Below, piece by piece: positions 31,401 through 41,000 of a stretch of DNA of 64,000 nt; the stretch's first letter is position 1; the number at the start of each line of letters is the position of its first letter. The stretch lies in assembly GCA_964611645.1 (NCBI GenBank), contig CAZTAO010000011.1, positions 47,057-111,056 on the forward strand, in the 5' to 3' direction. A program made the position numbers and the translations under genes. Below the pieces are notes generated by a model that was given only the letters and a program-made list of their open reading frames with translations, ran no database searches and was not told where the DNA came from. Origin of the DNA: CAZTAO01 sp964611645. GTDB taxonomy: Bacteria > Armatimonadota > UBA5829.

Positions 31401-32038
31401 ACCGCTTGCTGCGCCTGTTCTTCCAGAGGCGCAAGCTGGGCGGAAAGCTCCGCCATAATGTCTTTGACCCGCTGCAAGTTTGCGGTGGTGTGTTCGAGTT
31501 TGCGCAGGGCTTCCTGCCGACGCGCGCGGTACTTCTTCACTCCCGCAGCCTCTTCAAGCAGTTCGCGCCGGTCTTCAGGTTTTGCCGACAGCACCTCGTC
31601 GATCTCACCCTGGGTTATCACCGAGTAGGCGGTCTGGCCCATGCCGGTGTCCATAAAGAGTTCCTGAATATCCTTCAGGCGGCAGCGGGCTTTGTTGATG
31701 AAGCACTCGGTCTCGCCGTTCCGGTAGGCTCTGCGGGTGACTGTGACTTCGGAGTAGCTGAGGGGAAGGATTCCGGTGGAATTGTCGAGGGTAATTGAGA
31801 CTTCCGCGAGGCTCAATGCTTTGCGGCGGTCGGAGCCGTTGAAGATGACGTCGGCTACCCGCTGCCCGCGCAGGTTGCGGACGTTGGATTCGCCCAGCAC
31901 CCACAACAGCGCATCGCAGACGTTGGTCTTGCCACAGCCGTTGGGACCGACGAGCGAAGTCATCCCGCCGCCCACGTCGATGCGCGTCCGGTCGGCGAAT
32001 GTCTTGAAACCCAGTAGTTCTATGCTTTTTACTATCAT
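28448..32038 (-). CDS. smc: Chromosome segregation ATPase SMC
   Basis: 1196 residues, normal length for bacterial SMC. The N-terminal head has Walker A GPNGCGKTN and the VRNLRGQRVADVIFNGS region. Two long coiled coils (~170-500 and ~680-1000) flank a hinge around 520-670 (MSLHKDGKLAGEYAVVADVI, GGAARRKG). The C-terminal head carries the ABC signature LSGGERALTAAALMFAL and Walker B FVILDEVDAPLDESN. SMC dimers with ScpA/ScpB extrude DNA loops and organise the nucleoid; scpAB are not in the window. Start ATG 32038. The 3' end overlaps the convergent PEP-CTERM gene. Confidence 0.97.
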   Translation of the reverse strand: MIVKSIELLGFKTFADRTRIDVGGGMTSLVGPNGCGKTNVCDALLWVLGESNVRNLRGQRVADVIFNGSDRRKALSLAEVSITLDNSTGILPLSYSEVTVTRRAYRNGETECFINKARCRLKDIQELFMDTGMGQTAYSVITQGEIDEVLSAKPEDRRELLEEAAGVKKYRARRQEALRKLEHTTANLQRVKDIMAELSAQLAPLEEQAQQAVKYIELAAQLKEIETGILIRELHRAAESLAQARLAKDEAEKRIVESRARADELEESTSDSRDRLARLEQDMDDARHAEQRIHAVVQRLTNRIDVAKERSAAAEAAGKREAEELENLDQRLAEVEVRLASLAAELASLQQSNQDSSGKSEEAQKRLAELESRYAEASRSASDHKANVLEMAKDLSVKRNNVANLRERAKQVDTQAQKITAQIAELGEQLKACQRREGSAHDAGVAVEDKIKAAATRLEELRVKRTADESERNKLQNRQGELSRELAGSSARLNTLKEMEDQHEGFFEGVRSVMSLHKDGKLAGEYAVVADVISVPKGYETAIEIALGANLQDIIAGSVEDAKRAIEFLKTQSAGRATFLPLDGMRPDPQSVRLGQGIKPLGLAVDLIQFDRRYMPAVSSLLGRTIITRDIDEAIAISRQAAGWNKIVTLDGEIIVPSGAIAGGAARRKGPGLLLRKQEIAELTQAVSDLGVEVMQTRSLLARTEEELSRNGTSIANTDREVAELRVKLVEHQKAVDVETREITRLARQIEASEFEKAELEAIFSQTTRSADTLEEELRHAGLENISLDEQVAASEQGLAELDRLRAEARDALMRVNVELAGANERSSSIGRAHAEATSQMNQLQAEKKSRSERVEGLAQEIGILQNEQAVIERELATQRTLFTAAQASAAKISEERTTAREEVAKADAKLASLTAIVAEATQTRHDAEVKEARLEMQVQQAAQRLFDEYEIGYDDAMAYDLGGLEIERGTAGEVARLRRDLKQMGPVNTGAVAEYERVKERWDFLTSQRADLEDASEQINTAISEIDASTHDMFMETFQTVCTHFDFMFKRMFGGGKTALSLTDPKNLLETGVDIAVQAPGKRMQELALLSGGERALTAAALMFALLMVRPSPFVILDEVDAPLDESNVEHFAEVVKEFSQQIQFLVITHNRATMEASENLYGVTMEEPGVSRVISVRLSTRPEDKEAEAISAAT

Positions 32039-32131
32039 TGGCAGTTAATTGTACAGCCTCAGAGGCACACCCGGCAAGCGCGTGTCTACTCCGCGATACT
32101 TCAGTTCTACGGAAACATTGTGCAGCTAGTG

Positions 32132-32216
32132 CTGAGTAGGTCCGCAGACCGTATCGAAGCACGGGCTCGCAGGGGAACCGCCCTTCGATACGCCGCTCGT
32201 TCCTCGCGTCTACTCA
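32132..32216. repeat. Long inverted repeat, CCCTTCGATAC / CTACTCAGG type
   Basis: CTGAGTAGG (32132) pairs with CTACTCAG (to 32216), and GTATCGAAG (32151) pairs with CTTCGATAC (32183), in the 216-bp gap between smc and the GH32/43-like gene. It resembles a class of palindromic intergenic repeats common in uncultured bacterial genomes. Confidence 0.75.
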
Positions 32217-32254
32217 GGGCTAGCGGATGAGTGCGCGACGAACTGAAGTCCCTC

Positions 32255-33886
32255 CTACTCCCACTTCCTCACGCTGAGTTTTCGGCTCAGGTCCGGGTCT
32301 ACGGAGGACTTGGCAAAGGGGTCGTCGGTGGACTGGAACGAGTAGAGGCTGGCTTTGCGCATATAGACATTGAGCTTGTAGTAGCCCCAACTGGTGTAGC
32401 CCTCGGGAGTGTGCTTGGTGAACTCGGCGTCCTCTTTGCCATTCCAGGTGACCACGTGCCGAACGCTGTCCCCGGTGAATCTGTCGCAGTCCGCTCGGCT
32501 GAAACCCGGCAGCGGCTTGCCGTTGAGGTCTGTCACCTCCACATCCACATATCCGCCGTCCTCCACTACCGCATTGATCACCAGCCTGTTGCCCTCAGGG
32601 AAGAATGGGCGAGTGACCAGAATGCCCTCGCGGTGCGGGGATGTGTCCAGCGAGACGAAGCCGTCCAGCCTCATCTTGGCCAGACCCAGGTGGTAGCCCA
32701 CGTTGGCCATGTCCTTTGCCTCGGGATGATCCAGCCCCTCAAGGATTCCGGTCATATACCAGTCGTGATGGTTTTTCGCGCCTGCGTAGTATATCCAGTG
32801 CTCATCCCCGACCTCGATCGGCGGCACTCCCAGGTAGGTCATCACGCTGTCCCACTGATTCCCGCTCATCTTCTCCGGCGCAATCCACGGCCGGCGCTGG
32901 TTTGCCCAATCCCAAGACTTGCCGTCGCGCGAAGAGGCCAACCGAACTTCCATGGTGTTGGCGCACTCATGGAACAGGTTCACAAACGCGATGTGCGTAT
33001 CCCCCACCTTGGTCTGGCACATCCCGTAGAACGACTCGTCCAGGTTATCCGCTTCGTCAGGCTGGAATATGGCATAAGGCTGGCTCCAGTGGAGGAAGTC
33101 CGATGACTCTGTCTGCCACACCCTGCGCTTGTTGTATTTCCACCACGCTCCCGGCTCGCTCGGCCCAACGAAGTTGCCTGCCACCGGGCTGCTGACAGTC
33201 TGCGGAGCCGCGCCCATGTAGGGGCTTCTCACGTTGGCGATATAGCAGCGTGACAGTGGATCGTAGTTGAGCACCATCATGTCGTTGAGATAAGGCCCCC
33301 AGGTTCCGAAGCAGGGCGGGGTATCGTAGATAGTCCAGTGGATGCCGTCGGGGCTGTGCGCGGCCTCTATCCGGTAGACCTCGTTGCTGCATCTCACCAG
33401 CAGAGTCTTGAACCGCTTCGTGGCGTCTTGTTCGAACGTGTCCTCAATCGGTGTGACTATGTATATCGCGCCGTACTTCACATCGCTGAGTATGCGGTTG
33501 GTGTCCTGGCCGTCTTCGGTGTAGTGCAGGCCGAGGTTGGGCTTGGTCCAATGGATGCCGTCCTCGCTGGTCGCGTAGCACAGGTGGAAGAACGAGGTCT
33601 CTATGTCGTACCAATTGGTTCGCTCGGCGAATAGCTTGGGGTCGTAGTGCCAATCGGCGTACCAGCAGTGCCACTTCCCCTGGCTGTCGTGTAAAACCTG
33701 ATAGGTGCAGATGGCGAAGTAGGTGATGCACTCCCAGGGTTTGTCCGCCTGAATGAGGGGCTGCGGCTCGGCCTTCGGAGTGTGGAAGACCCTTGTGAGG
33801 TCCTGCGCCCTCTCGACCATCTGGTTATCGAAAAACAACTGCCTGTTCTTGCCTATGTGGAGATTGGAACTGTCGTTTCTGTACAC
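32255..33886 (-). CDS. GH32/GH43/GH68-superfamily five-bladed beta-propeller protein
   Basis: 543 residues from GTG 33886, chosen for GGAGG 7 nt upstream. The 33-codon longer frame (33985) has no site. The fold is suggested by repeated propeller blades, for example WHCWYADWHYD, HLCYATSEDGIHWTKPNLG, VEAAHSPDGIHWTIYD-like and VRLASSRDGKSWDWANQR, each a strand pair ending in an S/P-D-G-x-x-W turn typical of clan J/F glycosidases. There is no signal peptide, so it is probably intracellular. Substrate unknown; fructan or arabinan hydrolase-like activity is possible. No sugar transporter is nearby. Confidence 0.7.
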   Translation of the reverse strand: MYRNDSSNLHIGKNRQLFFDNQMVERAQDLTRVFHTPKAEPQPLIQADKPWECITYFAICTYQVLHDSQGKWHCWYADWHYDPKLFAERTNWYDIETSFFHLCYATSEDGIHWTKPNLGLHYTEDGQDTNRILSDVKYGAIYIVTPIEDTFEQDATKRFKTLLVRCSNEVYRIEAAHSPDGIHWTIYDTPPCFGTWGPYLNDMMVLNYDPLSRCYIANVRSPYMGAAPQTVSSPVAGNFVGPSEPGAWWKYNKRRVWQTESSDFLHWSQPYAIFQPDEADNLDESFYGMCQTKVGDTHIAFVNLFHECANTMEVRLASSRDGKSWDWANQRRPWIAPEKMSGNQWDSVMTYLGVPPIEVGDEHWIYYAGAKNHHDWYMTGILEGLDHPEAKDMANVGYHLGLAKMRLDGFVSLDTSPHREGILVTRPFFPEGNRLVINAVVEDGGYVDVEVTDLNGKPLPGFSRADCDRFTGDSVRHVVTWNGKEDAEFTKHTPEGYTSWGYYKLNVYMRKASLYSFQSTDDPFAKSSVDPDLSRKLSVRKWE

Positions 33887-33980
33887 TTCAGATCCTCCGG
33901 TTGCTGGTGGTGGGATTGGTATGATTCCTTGGTGTATTGTATGGTACAGGGAGGGGCGGGTCAAGCTTGGTGAGTACAAC

Positions 33981-34084
33981 GTCATGCTGACCCTGAAACA
34001 AGTTCAGGGGCTTCAGCCGCTGGCGCATCTCGACGAGCATCTGGTCGTGGTCGTGAACAGACCCTGAATCAAGTTCAGGGTGAC
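33981..34084. repeat. Two CCCTGAAnCAAGTTCAGGG palindromes
   Basis: GACCCTGAAACAAGTTCAGGGG (33981-34010) and GACCCTGAATCAAGTTCAGGGTGAC (34061-34084), about 60 bp apart, between the divergent GH32/43-like and URO-D genes. Confidence 0.8.
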
Positions 34085-34090
34085 GTGTGT

Positions 34091-34104
34091 GGATATGGTA
34101 TCAT
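34091..34104 (+). promoter_or_regulatory. Candidate extended -10 promoter of the URO-D/FAD-oxidase operon
   Basis: TGGTATCAT (34096-34104) is an extended -10 (TG then TATCAT). No clear -35; the preceding sequence is the repeat arm. Confidence 0.35.
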
Positions 34105-34146
34105 AATGTGAACTCGCCAAGTCGCTGAGCAAGGAGAACCAGCCCG

Positions 34147-35259
34147 ATGCCGGAGACAACTTCTTCCCGCCAACTGATGATAGACGCATTTCTGAGAAAA
34201 CCTACCCAGCGCATCCCTACGATGCCGCAGATATGCCACGATGTCGCGCTGAGAATCTACGAGAGCGAGGGAGAGGGCGACTGGATTGATGGGCTGGCTC
34301 GGTGCGTGGAGAAACCCGAGTTGGTCTACGACCTCGTGATCAAGCTTGTTGAGGATGTGGACTGCGATGGACTGCGGCTGTTTCCTCCGGGCGATCCGAT
34401 GAAACTGAAGCGCGTGGGTAATGAACTGTTCGTGCTGGACCCGAAGACCAGCGAGCGGACCGGCAGGATAGATGTGATGGGTGGGGGTAAATACAATCCC
34501 GATGATGCTGCAGCCCCCGTGGAGACACTCGGTGAAGCCAGAGAACGCATAAGGATCATGACCAGCGACCTCACTGACGAGAAGCTGGAGTGGCTGCAGA
34601 GCGCAAGGGCGCGCGTGCCGGAGAGGTTCGTGGCCTCGGCGCCGGGCGGGCTGACTATGAACACCTACAACGAACTACGCGGCCGTGTGCAGGGCATGCT
34701 GGACTTCTTCGAGAGGCCGGATTTCGTGTCAGCAGTTATGGATATGCAGGCGGACGCCATCATTGAGCGCGGAGAGAAGCTGCTTACGACCGGCATCGAC
34801 GCATTCTACATTGGCGACCCGTCCTCCAGCGGCAGCCTCATCGGGCCGTGGCATTTCGAGCAGTTCTGCCTGCCCGGCTATCAGAAGTTCTGCAGGCATT
34901 TCAAAGACCGGGGCATCCTGATGTACATCCACGTCTGCGGCAACTCCAACCCGATTCTGGAGATGCTGGCGGACACCGGGGTTGATGTGGTCGAGCCGCT
35001 GGACCCGCTCGGAGGAGTATCCGTGGCGGACGCCAAGCGTCGAATCGGCGACCGCGTGGGCCTGATGGGCGGAGTGAACACGATCACCCTAACGCGAGGA
35101 ACCCCTGAGACAGTCGAAGCCGAGTCGATTCAGAAGTGCCGGGAAGGTGGGCCGACCGGGTATATCCTGGCTGCCGGAGATATGGTTCCGCCGGAGACCT
35201 CGCTTGCCAATCTACAGGCCCTGGTGAACGTAGCCACAAAGAGCCTGTGGGCCGAATAA
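34147..35259 (+). CDS. Uroporphyrinogen decarboxylase (URO-D) family protein, second copy
   Basis: 370 residues. AAGGAG lies 9 nt before ATG 34147. URO-D-superfamily landmarks: FLRKPTQRIPTMPQICHDV at the N-terminus, GMLDFFERPDFVSAVMDM mid-protein, ILMYIHVCGNSNPILEMLAD with the HxCG-type ligand site, then DRVGLMGGVNTITLTRGT and a terminal GYILAAGDMVPPETS. As with the other member, methyltransferase-like rather than haem-pathway chemistry is expected. It is followed after 17 bp by an FAD-linked oxidase on the same strand, so the pair is an operon. Substrate unknown. Confidence 0.85.
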   Translation: MPETTSSRQLMIDAFLRKPTQRIPTMPQICHDVALRIYESEGEGDWIDGLARCVEKPELVYDLVIKLVEDVDCDGLRLFPPGDPMKLKRVGNELFVLDPKTSERTGRIDVMGGGKYNPDDAAAPVETLGEARERIRIMTSDLTDEKLEWLQSARARVPERFVASAPGGLTMNTYNELRGRVQGMLDFFERPDFVSAVMDMQADAIIERGEKLLTTGIDAFYIGDPSSSGSLIGPWHFEQFCLPGYQKFCRHFKDRGILMYIHVCGNSNPILEMLADTGVDVVEPLDPLGGVSVADAKRRIGDRVGLMGGVNTITLTRGTPETVEAESIQKCREGGPTGYILAAGDMVPPETSLANLQALVNVATKSLWAE

Positions 35260-35276
35260 CACGATGGAGTTTGGTA

Positions 35277-36785
35277 ATGCCGCCTGAACTGATACATAGT
35301 TGGACCAATGATTACGTGGACTTCCTCAGGGACGAGTCTCGCCGGGTTGGCGAAGCCGAGTCTATCTCGTTTCCGACATCGGAAGCGGAGGTGGTGGAGG
35401 TAGTCAAAGAAGTCTGTGGAGCGGGCGGCAGCATCACTACCCAGGGGGCCAAGACCGGCATAGCAGCCGGGGCGGTGCCGCTGTCCGGGCATATCATGAA
35501 CCTTAGCCGGATGAATGCCGTTGGGGAAGTGATTCCCGGGCCGGAGTCGCACGAGGCTCATATAGTCGTGCAGCCGGGAGCGATACTGTCGGAAGTCCAT
35601 AAGGTGGTGGAGAAGGCAGGTTTCTTCTTCCCACCCGACCCCACCGAGACCTCCGCCTCAATAGGCGGAATGGTAGCCTGCAACGCCAGCGGCGCTATGT
35701 CGTTCTTCTATGGCTCGACTCGAAAGTGGGTTAACGCGCTGCGGATTGTTTTGGCGTATGGCGAAGTCGTCACCCCGCGGCGTGGGGAGGATATTTACAG
35801 GGGCCGAGGATACGGTTTCCTAACTGAAGAAGGTAACGCACTCATAGGGGAATTGCCCTCCTATCAGATGCCCAAGGTCAAGAGCGCCGCGGGGTACTAT
35901 GTCGATGATGACATGGAAGATATCGACATCATGATTGGCATGGAGGGGACGCTGGGGATCGTTACTGAGATCGAGCTCAGGCTGATCCGGGCGCCGAAAG
36001 CGATCTTTGCGCTTACTGTTTTCCTGCCGAGTGAGGAGTCAGCCCTCAAGTTTGTCCGGTTCCTGAGAGAGGATTTGGAGAGAAAGCCTGTCGCAATTGA
36101 GTTCTTCAACCACAACGCGCTGGATCTGCTTCGCAAGATGAAGGCATCCTACGAGGCTTTCAAGGAAATCCCCGCGCTCAAGCCCGAATTCCACACCGCC
36201 ATCTACACCGAGTTCCACGCAAAGAGCGAAGACGCGCTGGAAGATACCATTATGGAGATTATGGAGAAGATGGTGGAGCTTGGGGCGAGCGACGAGGAGG
36301 CTTGGTGCGCCACATCCGAGTCCGAACTCGAACGCCTGAAGGCCTTCCGGCACGCGGTTCCCGAGGCTGTGAACCTGCTGATCGACGAGCGCAAGCGCGT
36401 CTCGCCAGACCTTACCAAACTCGGAACCGATATGTCCGTACCTGACTCGTGCCTTGAAGCCGTGATGGAGATGTATAACACAGACCTGGCTGCGTCAGGC
36501 CTGGATTCGGTGATATTCGGCCACATCGGCGATAACCACGTCCACGTCAACATCCTCCCCAACTCCGCCGATGAGTTCCAGAAGGGCAAGGAGTTGTATC
36601 TGGCGTGGGCTAAGAGGGTTGTGAAAATGGGCGGCTCGGTATCAGCCGAACACGGTATCGGCAAGCTCAAGACCCAGTTCCTGAAGCTGATGTACGGTGA
36701 CGAAGCCGTGGGCGAGATGCGCGAACTCAAGCGGAGATTTGACCCGGGGATGTGCTTGAATCCGGGGAATTTGTTTGAGGTGTAG
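35277..36785 (+). CDS. FAD-linked oxidase (GlcD / D-lactate-dehydrogenase-like)
   Basis: 502 residues from ATG 35277 (GGAG 8 nt upstream; the longer frame from 35136 overlaps the previous gene). The N-terminal PCMH-type FAD-binding domain shows ITTQGAKTGIAAGAVPL, PPDPTETSASIGGMVACNAS and MIGMEGTLGIVTEIELR. The C-terminal FAD-oxidase domain shows VIFGHIGDNHVHVNILP and GGSVSAEHGIGK (catalytic His), then FDPGMCLNPGN. This is the glycolate oxidase GlcD/D-lactate dehydrogenase family, oxidising 2-hydroxy acids. No GlcE/GlcF partner is present; the partner is the URO-D-family protein upstream, an unusual pairing. Confidence 0.9.
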   Translation: MPPELIHSWTNDYVDFLRDESRRVGEAESISFPTSEAEVVEVVKEVCGAGGSITTQGAKTGIAAGAVPLSGHIMNLSRMNAVGEVIPGPESHEAHIVVQPGAILSEVHKVVEKAGFFFPPDPTETSASIGGMVACNASGAMSFFYGSTRKWVNALRIVLAYGEVVTPRRGEDIYRGRGYGFLTEEGNALIGELPSYQMPKVKSAAGYYVDDDMEDIDIMIGMEGTLGIVTEIELRLIRAPKAIFALTVFLPSEESALKFVRFLREDLERKPVAIEFFNHNALDLLRKMKASYEAFKEIPALKPEFHTAIYTEFHAKSEDALEDTIMEIMEKMVELGASDEEAWCATSESELERLKAFRHAVPEAVNLLIDERKRVSPDLTKLGTDMSVPDSCLEAVMEMYNTDLAASGLDSVIFGHIGDNHVHVNILPNSADEFQKGKELYLAWAKRVVKMGGSVSAEHGIGKLKTQFLKLMYGDEAVGEMRELKRRFDPGMCLNPGNLFEV

Positions 36786-36891
36786 ACTTCTTGCGGTGTG
36801 TGCCCGGCTGCGGGAACTCAGGATGTGCGAACTTGTGGTGTCAGTGCAAGACGACGTTCCCGCAGCATAGCGAAAGGCTTGTCTCTTCCCG

Positions 36892-36928
36892 TCACCCCAG
36901 CCCTCTCCCCGGAGGCCGGGGAGAGGGA
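36892..36928. repeat. CCCTCTCC palindrome
   Basis: CACCCCAGCCCTCTCCCCGGAGGCCGGGGAGAGGG in the 177-bp gap between the FAD oxidase and the isomerase stop. Confidence 0.7.
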
Positions 36929-36962
36929 GTGGCTCGCTCTACGGCCAGTCACTTTCTTCGTG

Positions 36963-37772
36963 TCACTTGGCGAAGCCCCTGAGGAAAGCCACCTCCCGCC
37001 GCAGCGCTTCCTCAAACTGATCCGGTGGGACCTCGAACTCGCAGTGGACCGACATTGGGCCGGAGAATCCGACTGATGCCAGGTTGGCGAAGACTTCAGT
37101 CCAGTCTACCACACCCTCGCCGGCGCAGACCCAATGGTTCTTGCGGGAGCCGTGGCCGTGTCTCTCCTCGCGAACCGGCAGCACATCCTTTAGCGCAACA
37201 ATGCTCAAGTACTCTTTCACCATCGCCAGACCCACCGCAAACTCCTCGCCATCAACGACCATGTGCGCGGGGTCTATGTAGGCTCCTATCAGCCTCGGGT
37301 CGAAGCCCTGCAGCAGGTGCATCAGGCTGGCGCAGTTGAGGCCCATGCAGCGGTTTGAGTGGGTGTGGTAGCAGATTCGGACCCCGAACCGCTCGGCCAT
37401 CCTCTCCCATCCGTCGAATGCCTTTCTGACTTGGTCTACCTGCTTCCAGTAGTCCTGGGCGGGATCGAGCATGAAGTACCCAAGCTTCAGCAGGCGCACA
37501 TTGGCCTTGTCCATTGCGGTCAGGATCGGCTCGGCGGTGGGGTGGCTTGTCTCCAACAGGTCGAAGTTGCCTGTTACCATAGGCACGCTCAGCCCTGACT
37601 GGTTCATCTCGTCCACCACTTCCGGCAGCATTTGCGCGGCGTTGTCCGGATTGACCAGGTAGCCGGGCCGCACGCACAGGTCGTAGCCGTCAAGCTGGTG
37701 GGCGTGGGCAAGGTCTATGAGGCCCTTGAGGTCCTTGTTCTGAAACAGCTTGGAGAATAGAATGAGCGGCAT
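36963..37772 (-). CDS. Sugar phosphate isomerase/epimerase (xylose-isomerase-like TIM barrel)
   Basis: 269 residues from ATG 37772 (GGAGG 8 nt upstream). It belongs to the AP-endonuclease-2-like TIM-barrel family, with GYDLCVRPGYLVN, the metal-site sequence ICYHTHSNRCM, LIGAYIDPAHMVVDG and terminal VHCEFEVPPDQF. Members include tagatose/psicose 3-epimerases, xylose isomerase-like and inosose-handling enzymes acting on keto-sugars with a divalent metal. The exact substrate is not known. It stands alone on the minus strand and fits the sugar-processing theme of its surroundings. Confidence 0.8.
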   Translation of the reverse strand: MPLILFSKLFQNKDLKGLIDLAHAHQLDGYDLCVRPGYLVNPDNAAQMLPEVVDEMNQSGLSVPMVTGNFDLLETSHPTAEPILTAMDKANVRLLKLGYFMLDPAQDYWKQVDQVRKAFDGWERMAERFGVRICYHTHSNRCMGLNCASLMHLLQGFDPRLIGAYIDPAHMVVDGEEFAVGLAMVKEYLSIVALKDVLPVREERHGHGSRKNHWVCAGEGVVDWTEVFANLASVGFSGPMSVHCEFEVPPDQFEEALRREVAFLRGFAK

Positions 37773-37888
37773 ATTTCGAGCCTCCACATGGTTGCTTCCG
37801 CATAACTATACCGCAACGGAGGTAGAGTATCAACTTCAAACTGTAGCAGCCCAATACTGATAATCACTGATCTCGGCGGATTGTGCAT

Positions 37889-37931
37889 GCCCCTCACCCC
37901 AGCCCTCTCCCCGCGGGTCCGGGGAGAGGGA
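37889..37931. repeat. CCCTCTCC palindrome
   Basis: CCCCTCACCCCAGCC, then CTCTCCCCGCGGGTCCGGGGAGAG. It lies in the 311-bp gap 37773-38083, together with the promoter at 37990. Confidence 0.75.
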
Positions 37932-37989
37932 GTTTCGCACGAATACTGAACAGCTACATCAGGCCAATAACATTCAGACCGCCCCGTTT

Positions 37990-38018
37990 TTGACTTGCAG
38001 GGCGGGCTGTGATACACT
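37990..38018 (+). promoter_or_regulatory. Sigma-70 promoter of the GH2 operon
   Basis: TTGACT (37990-37995), 17-bp spacer, TACACT (38013-38018), about 65 nt before ATG 38084. Confidence 0.7.
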
Positions 38019-38083
38019 CCACGCGTAATACCGGCAGACCTATAATCCGCCCACAGCTTCCGGGCATTGAGAGGTTCACAGAG

Positions 38084-41000
38084 ATGAGACTCAGCCGCCT
38101 GATTGTCACTGTCCTTATCACCCTCGCTATCGTCAACGCCTGCGCTGCCCTCTTCGCGCAGGGAAGCCCTCCAACCATAGAGTCTTTCGCCCTCAAGTCG
38201 TTCTTCTCCCCCGTAGCTCCCGGGGACCCTGTGGAGGTGACAGTCAAGGCGACCAGACCGGGGGGAATCAAGGAGTTGTGGGTCTTCTTCGAACGCTCTC
38301 GGTACGTTCGCGCAGATGGGCGGGAAGAACAGATGATCTCGTTCAAGCTCAAGCCGACCGGCAAACCGGATGAGTTCCGCGCGGATATCACCGTGCCTAA
38401 GATGCGCTCGGACAAGCCGGAACTTCCTGTTCCGGAGGGACCCTATAGACTGATCATATATGGCGGGCTGGACGACAGCGGCAATGGGTATTATCACTCA
38501 TATGGCTACGCGGATTCGTTGGCTTTCGACCCCAAAGACAAGCGGCCGTGGCTTGCGAAGGTGGAACTCCCGGGAACCGCGAGAAGCACGAAACTGCGCT
38601 ATACTATCGCGCTGGCCAGCCGTCGGAAAGCATCCAGCGTTCTCGCTTACACCGCCACCATCACCGACAAGTTCGGTTCGCAAGTGACAAAGCCCGTGGA
38701 GGGCAGCGTGACGGTAGCTCCGGGAGGCAAAGCGGTGCGAAAGACGCTGGAGTCGGCGCTTCCAGGCAAGGCGGATGAGTACCGGGTGAAGGTGGTCTTC
38801 CGGGAGAAATCGACCGGGCGGACTCAGGAGGAGTATCGCAGGCTGCCTGCCGACATAGTGGCAGAGCCTCGGAGGGAATTGCGGCTGGATGGCATGGTCT
38901 GGGAATATGCGCCGGACAAGGGCGACAAGATGGTCGGGGATACCATATCCCCGACAAACCCCTCGCCTGCGAATGTTGTGTGGCAGCAGGGCCGACGCAT
39001 GTGGGCCGGACGATCCCTCGACTCCATATTTGGAGAAGGAACACAAGCAGTCTGGGTAAGAGCGAAGTTCCAGCTCACGAAGGAAATGGCGGGTAAGCGC
39101 TGCGAACTGCGGTTTGGCGAAGTGCGGTTCGGGTGCAAAGCCTACCTGAACGGCACGTATCTCGGCGAGCATATCGGGCCATTCTTCCCGTTCCAGTTCG
39201 ATGTCAGCCGAGTGGTGAAACCCGGCCAGGTCAACACGCTTCTCGTCAGGATTATGGATGAGAGAGTGGGCAAGACAAAGGCAACCGGACGCTTCGCCGA
39301 CAGAACTCTATGGCCCATCCCGGCTGCGATGTACGATGGAGTAGGCATCCCGCAGGAAGTCAGCCTGCGGGCGTATCCTGCCGCCTACCTTGACGACGTC
39401 TTCGCCCAGCCCAGCTTCCAGCGCAAGGAACTGCTGGTCCGGACGTCCATTTCCAACGCATCGGCTTCATCCGGTAAAATAGCTCTCCAGCAGCAGGTTG
39501 AAGAGCCAAATGGGACAGTAGTTCTGCGTCTGCCAACGAAGACGGTGACGCTAGCCGGGAACAAGCCTATTGAGACGACTCTGTCCGCTAAATGGGCCAA
39601 TCCGAAGCTCTGGGCACCTGGTTCGCCGTACTTGTATCGACTGCGTTCGACGATTACGGGGCCGGACGGCAAGGTAATCGATGAAGTCAGCACGCGGTTT
39701 GGGTTCAGGGAGTTCTGGGTCGATGGGCGCAACCTGATGTTCAACGGCCAGGTGTTCAGGGGCCGCGTCTACCCACAACACCGGTATTTCACGACCTACG
39801 AGGAGTCCGCCGAGCACTGGCGCGAACTGAGCGCAAGGCTGGAGGGATTTCTGCCGAGCATCTACAGACACCACTGCATTCCGCCTTTCCCCATAATGAT
39901 GGACGCAGCAGACGAAGCCGGCGTAATGGTAGAGAACGAGGGGCCGTTGGGGTCGGTGGTGAGCGATCTGGAAAACCCCAGCACTTGGAAGAACTACAGA
40001 CAAATGTGGACGGCGTTTGCCAAAAGAGACAGAAACCACGCGTCGCTTGTAATGTGGAGCGCGGAAAACGAGATACTCATCTGCACCAACACTTACCCCG
40101 ACCTCTACGGCGCGAACCAGAAGAACCTGCTTGCCATCGGACGGCACATAGAAAGCCTCGATCCTACCCGACCAATTGAGTTCAATGGCGACGCCGATGT
40201 GGATGGCACGTGGTCGACAATGAACTTCCATTACCCGCGCTGGTGGTACCAGCACCCGGATATGCCCAATTCTGCATTCTGGCTGGAGTATGGCAAGTCG
40301 AATCTTCAAACCGATACCTCATATCCACTACGGATCACGTGGAATACTCCGAAGCCGGTAATACTGGGTGAAGACGGTCTGCTTGCGGCGGCAACCCAAC
40401 CTCACGACCTCACATCCTACGGCGGCGACCTCCCCTATCGTCTGCATTACGACGGCGGAACCTGGGGGACCCAACCGGTGGACGACAAAGCGCATGCAAT
40501 GCTGACAGAGGGGTATCGCAACGCGGGAGTCGCTATGACCTCCGTGGCGTACGGCGGGACCGGAGGGCCGGAGTGCGACAAGGCTCTGCTCGCGGTGCGC
40601 TCATTCGTGAGAGAGCGGGACAGCCGGTTCTGGTCCGGCGAGGCTGCTACCCGAACCATCTATCTTCACCACGATGCAATGCAGCCCGGGGCGGTGGCCT
40701 TCACTTGCGGCCTGGTCAATGGCGGCAAGGGGATTGACGCGGGCAAGACCAGTTATCAGATGAAGCCTGGGCAGATGAAGCGGCTGGAAGTGAAGCTGAA
40801 TATGCCGGTTGTGACGAAGCTGACCCCTGTGCAGTTCGTGACCACGGTGATTCGCAACGGCAAGACAGTCTTTACCGAGACTCACAACTACGTTGTATAC
40901 CCAAGGCAATTCCGGGCAGCAACCGGTCTTAAGCTGGGAGTGCTGGATCGAAAGGGCGCCACTGCCGATGCTCTGAGCAAGCTGGGGTTGAGTTTCCTCC

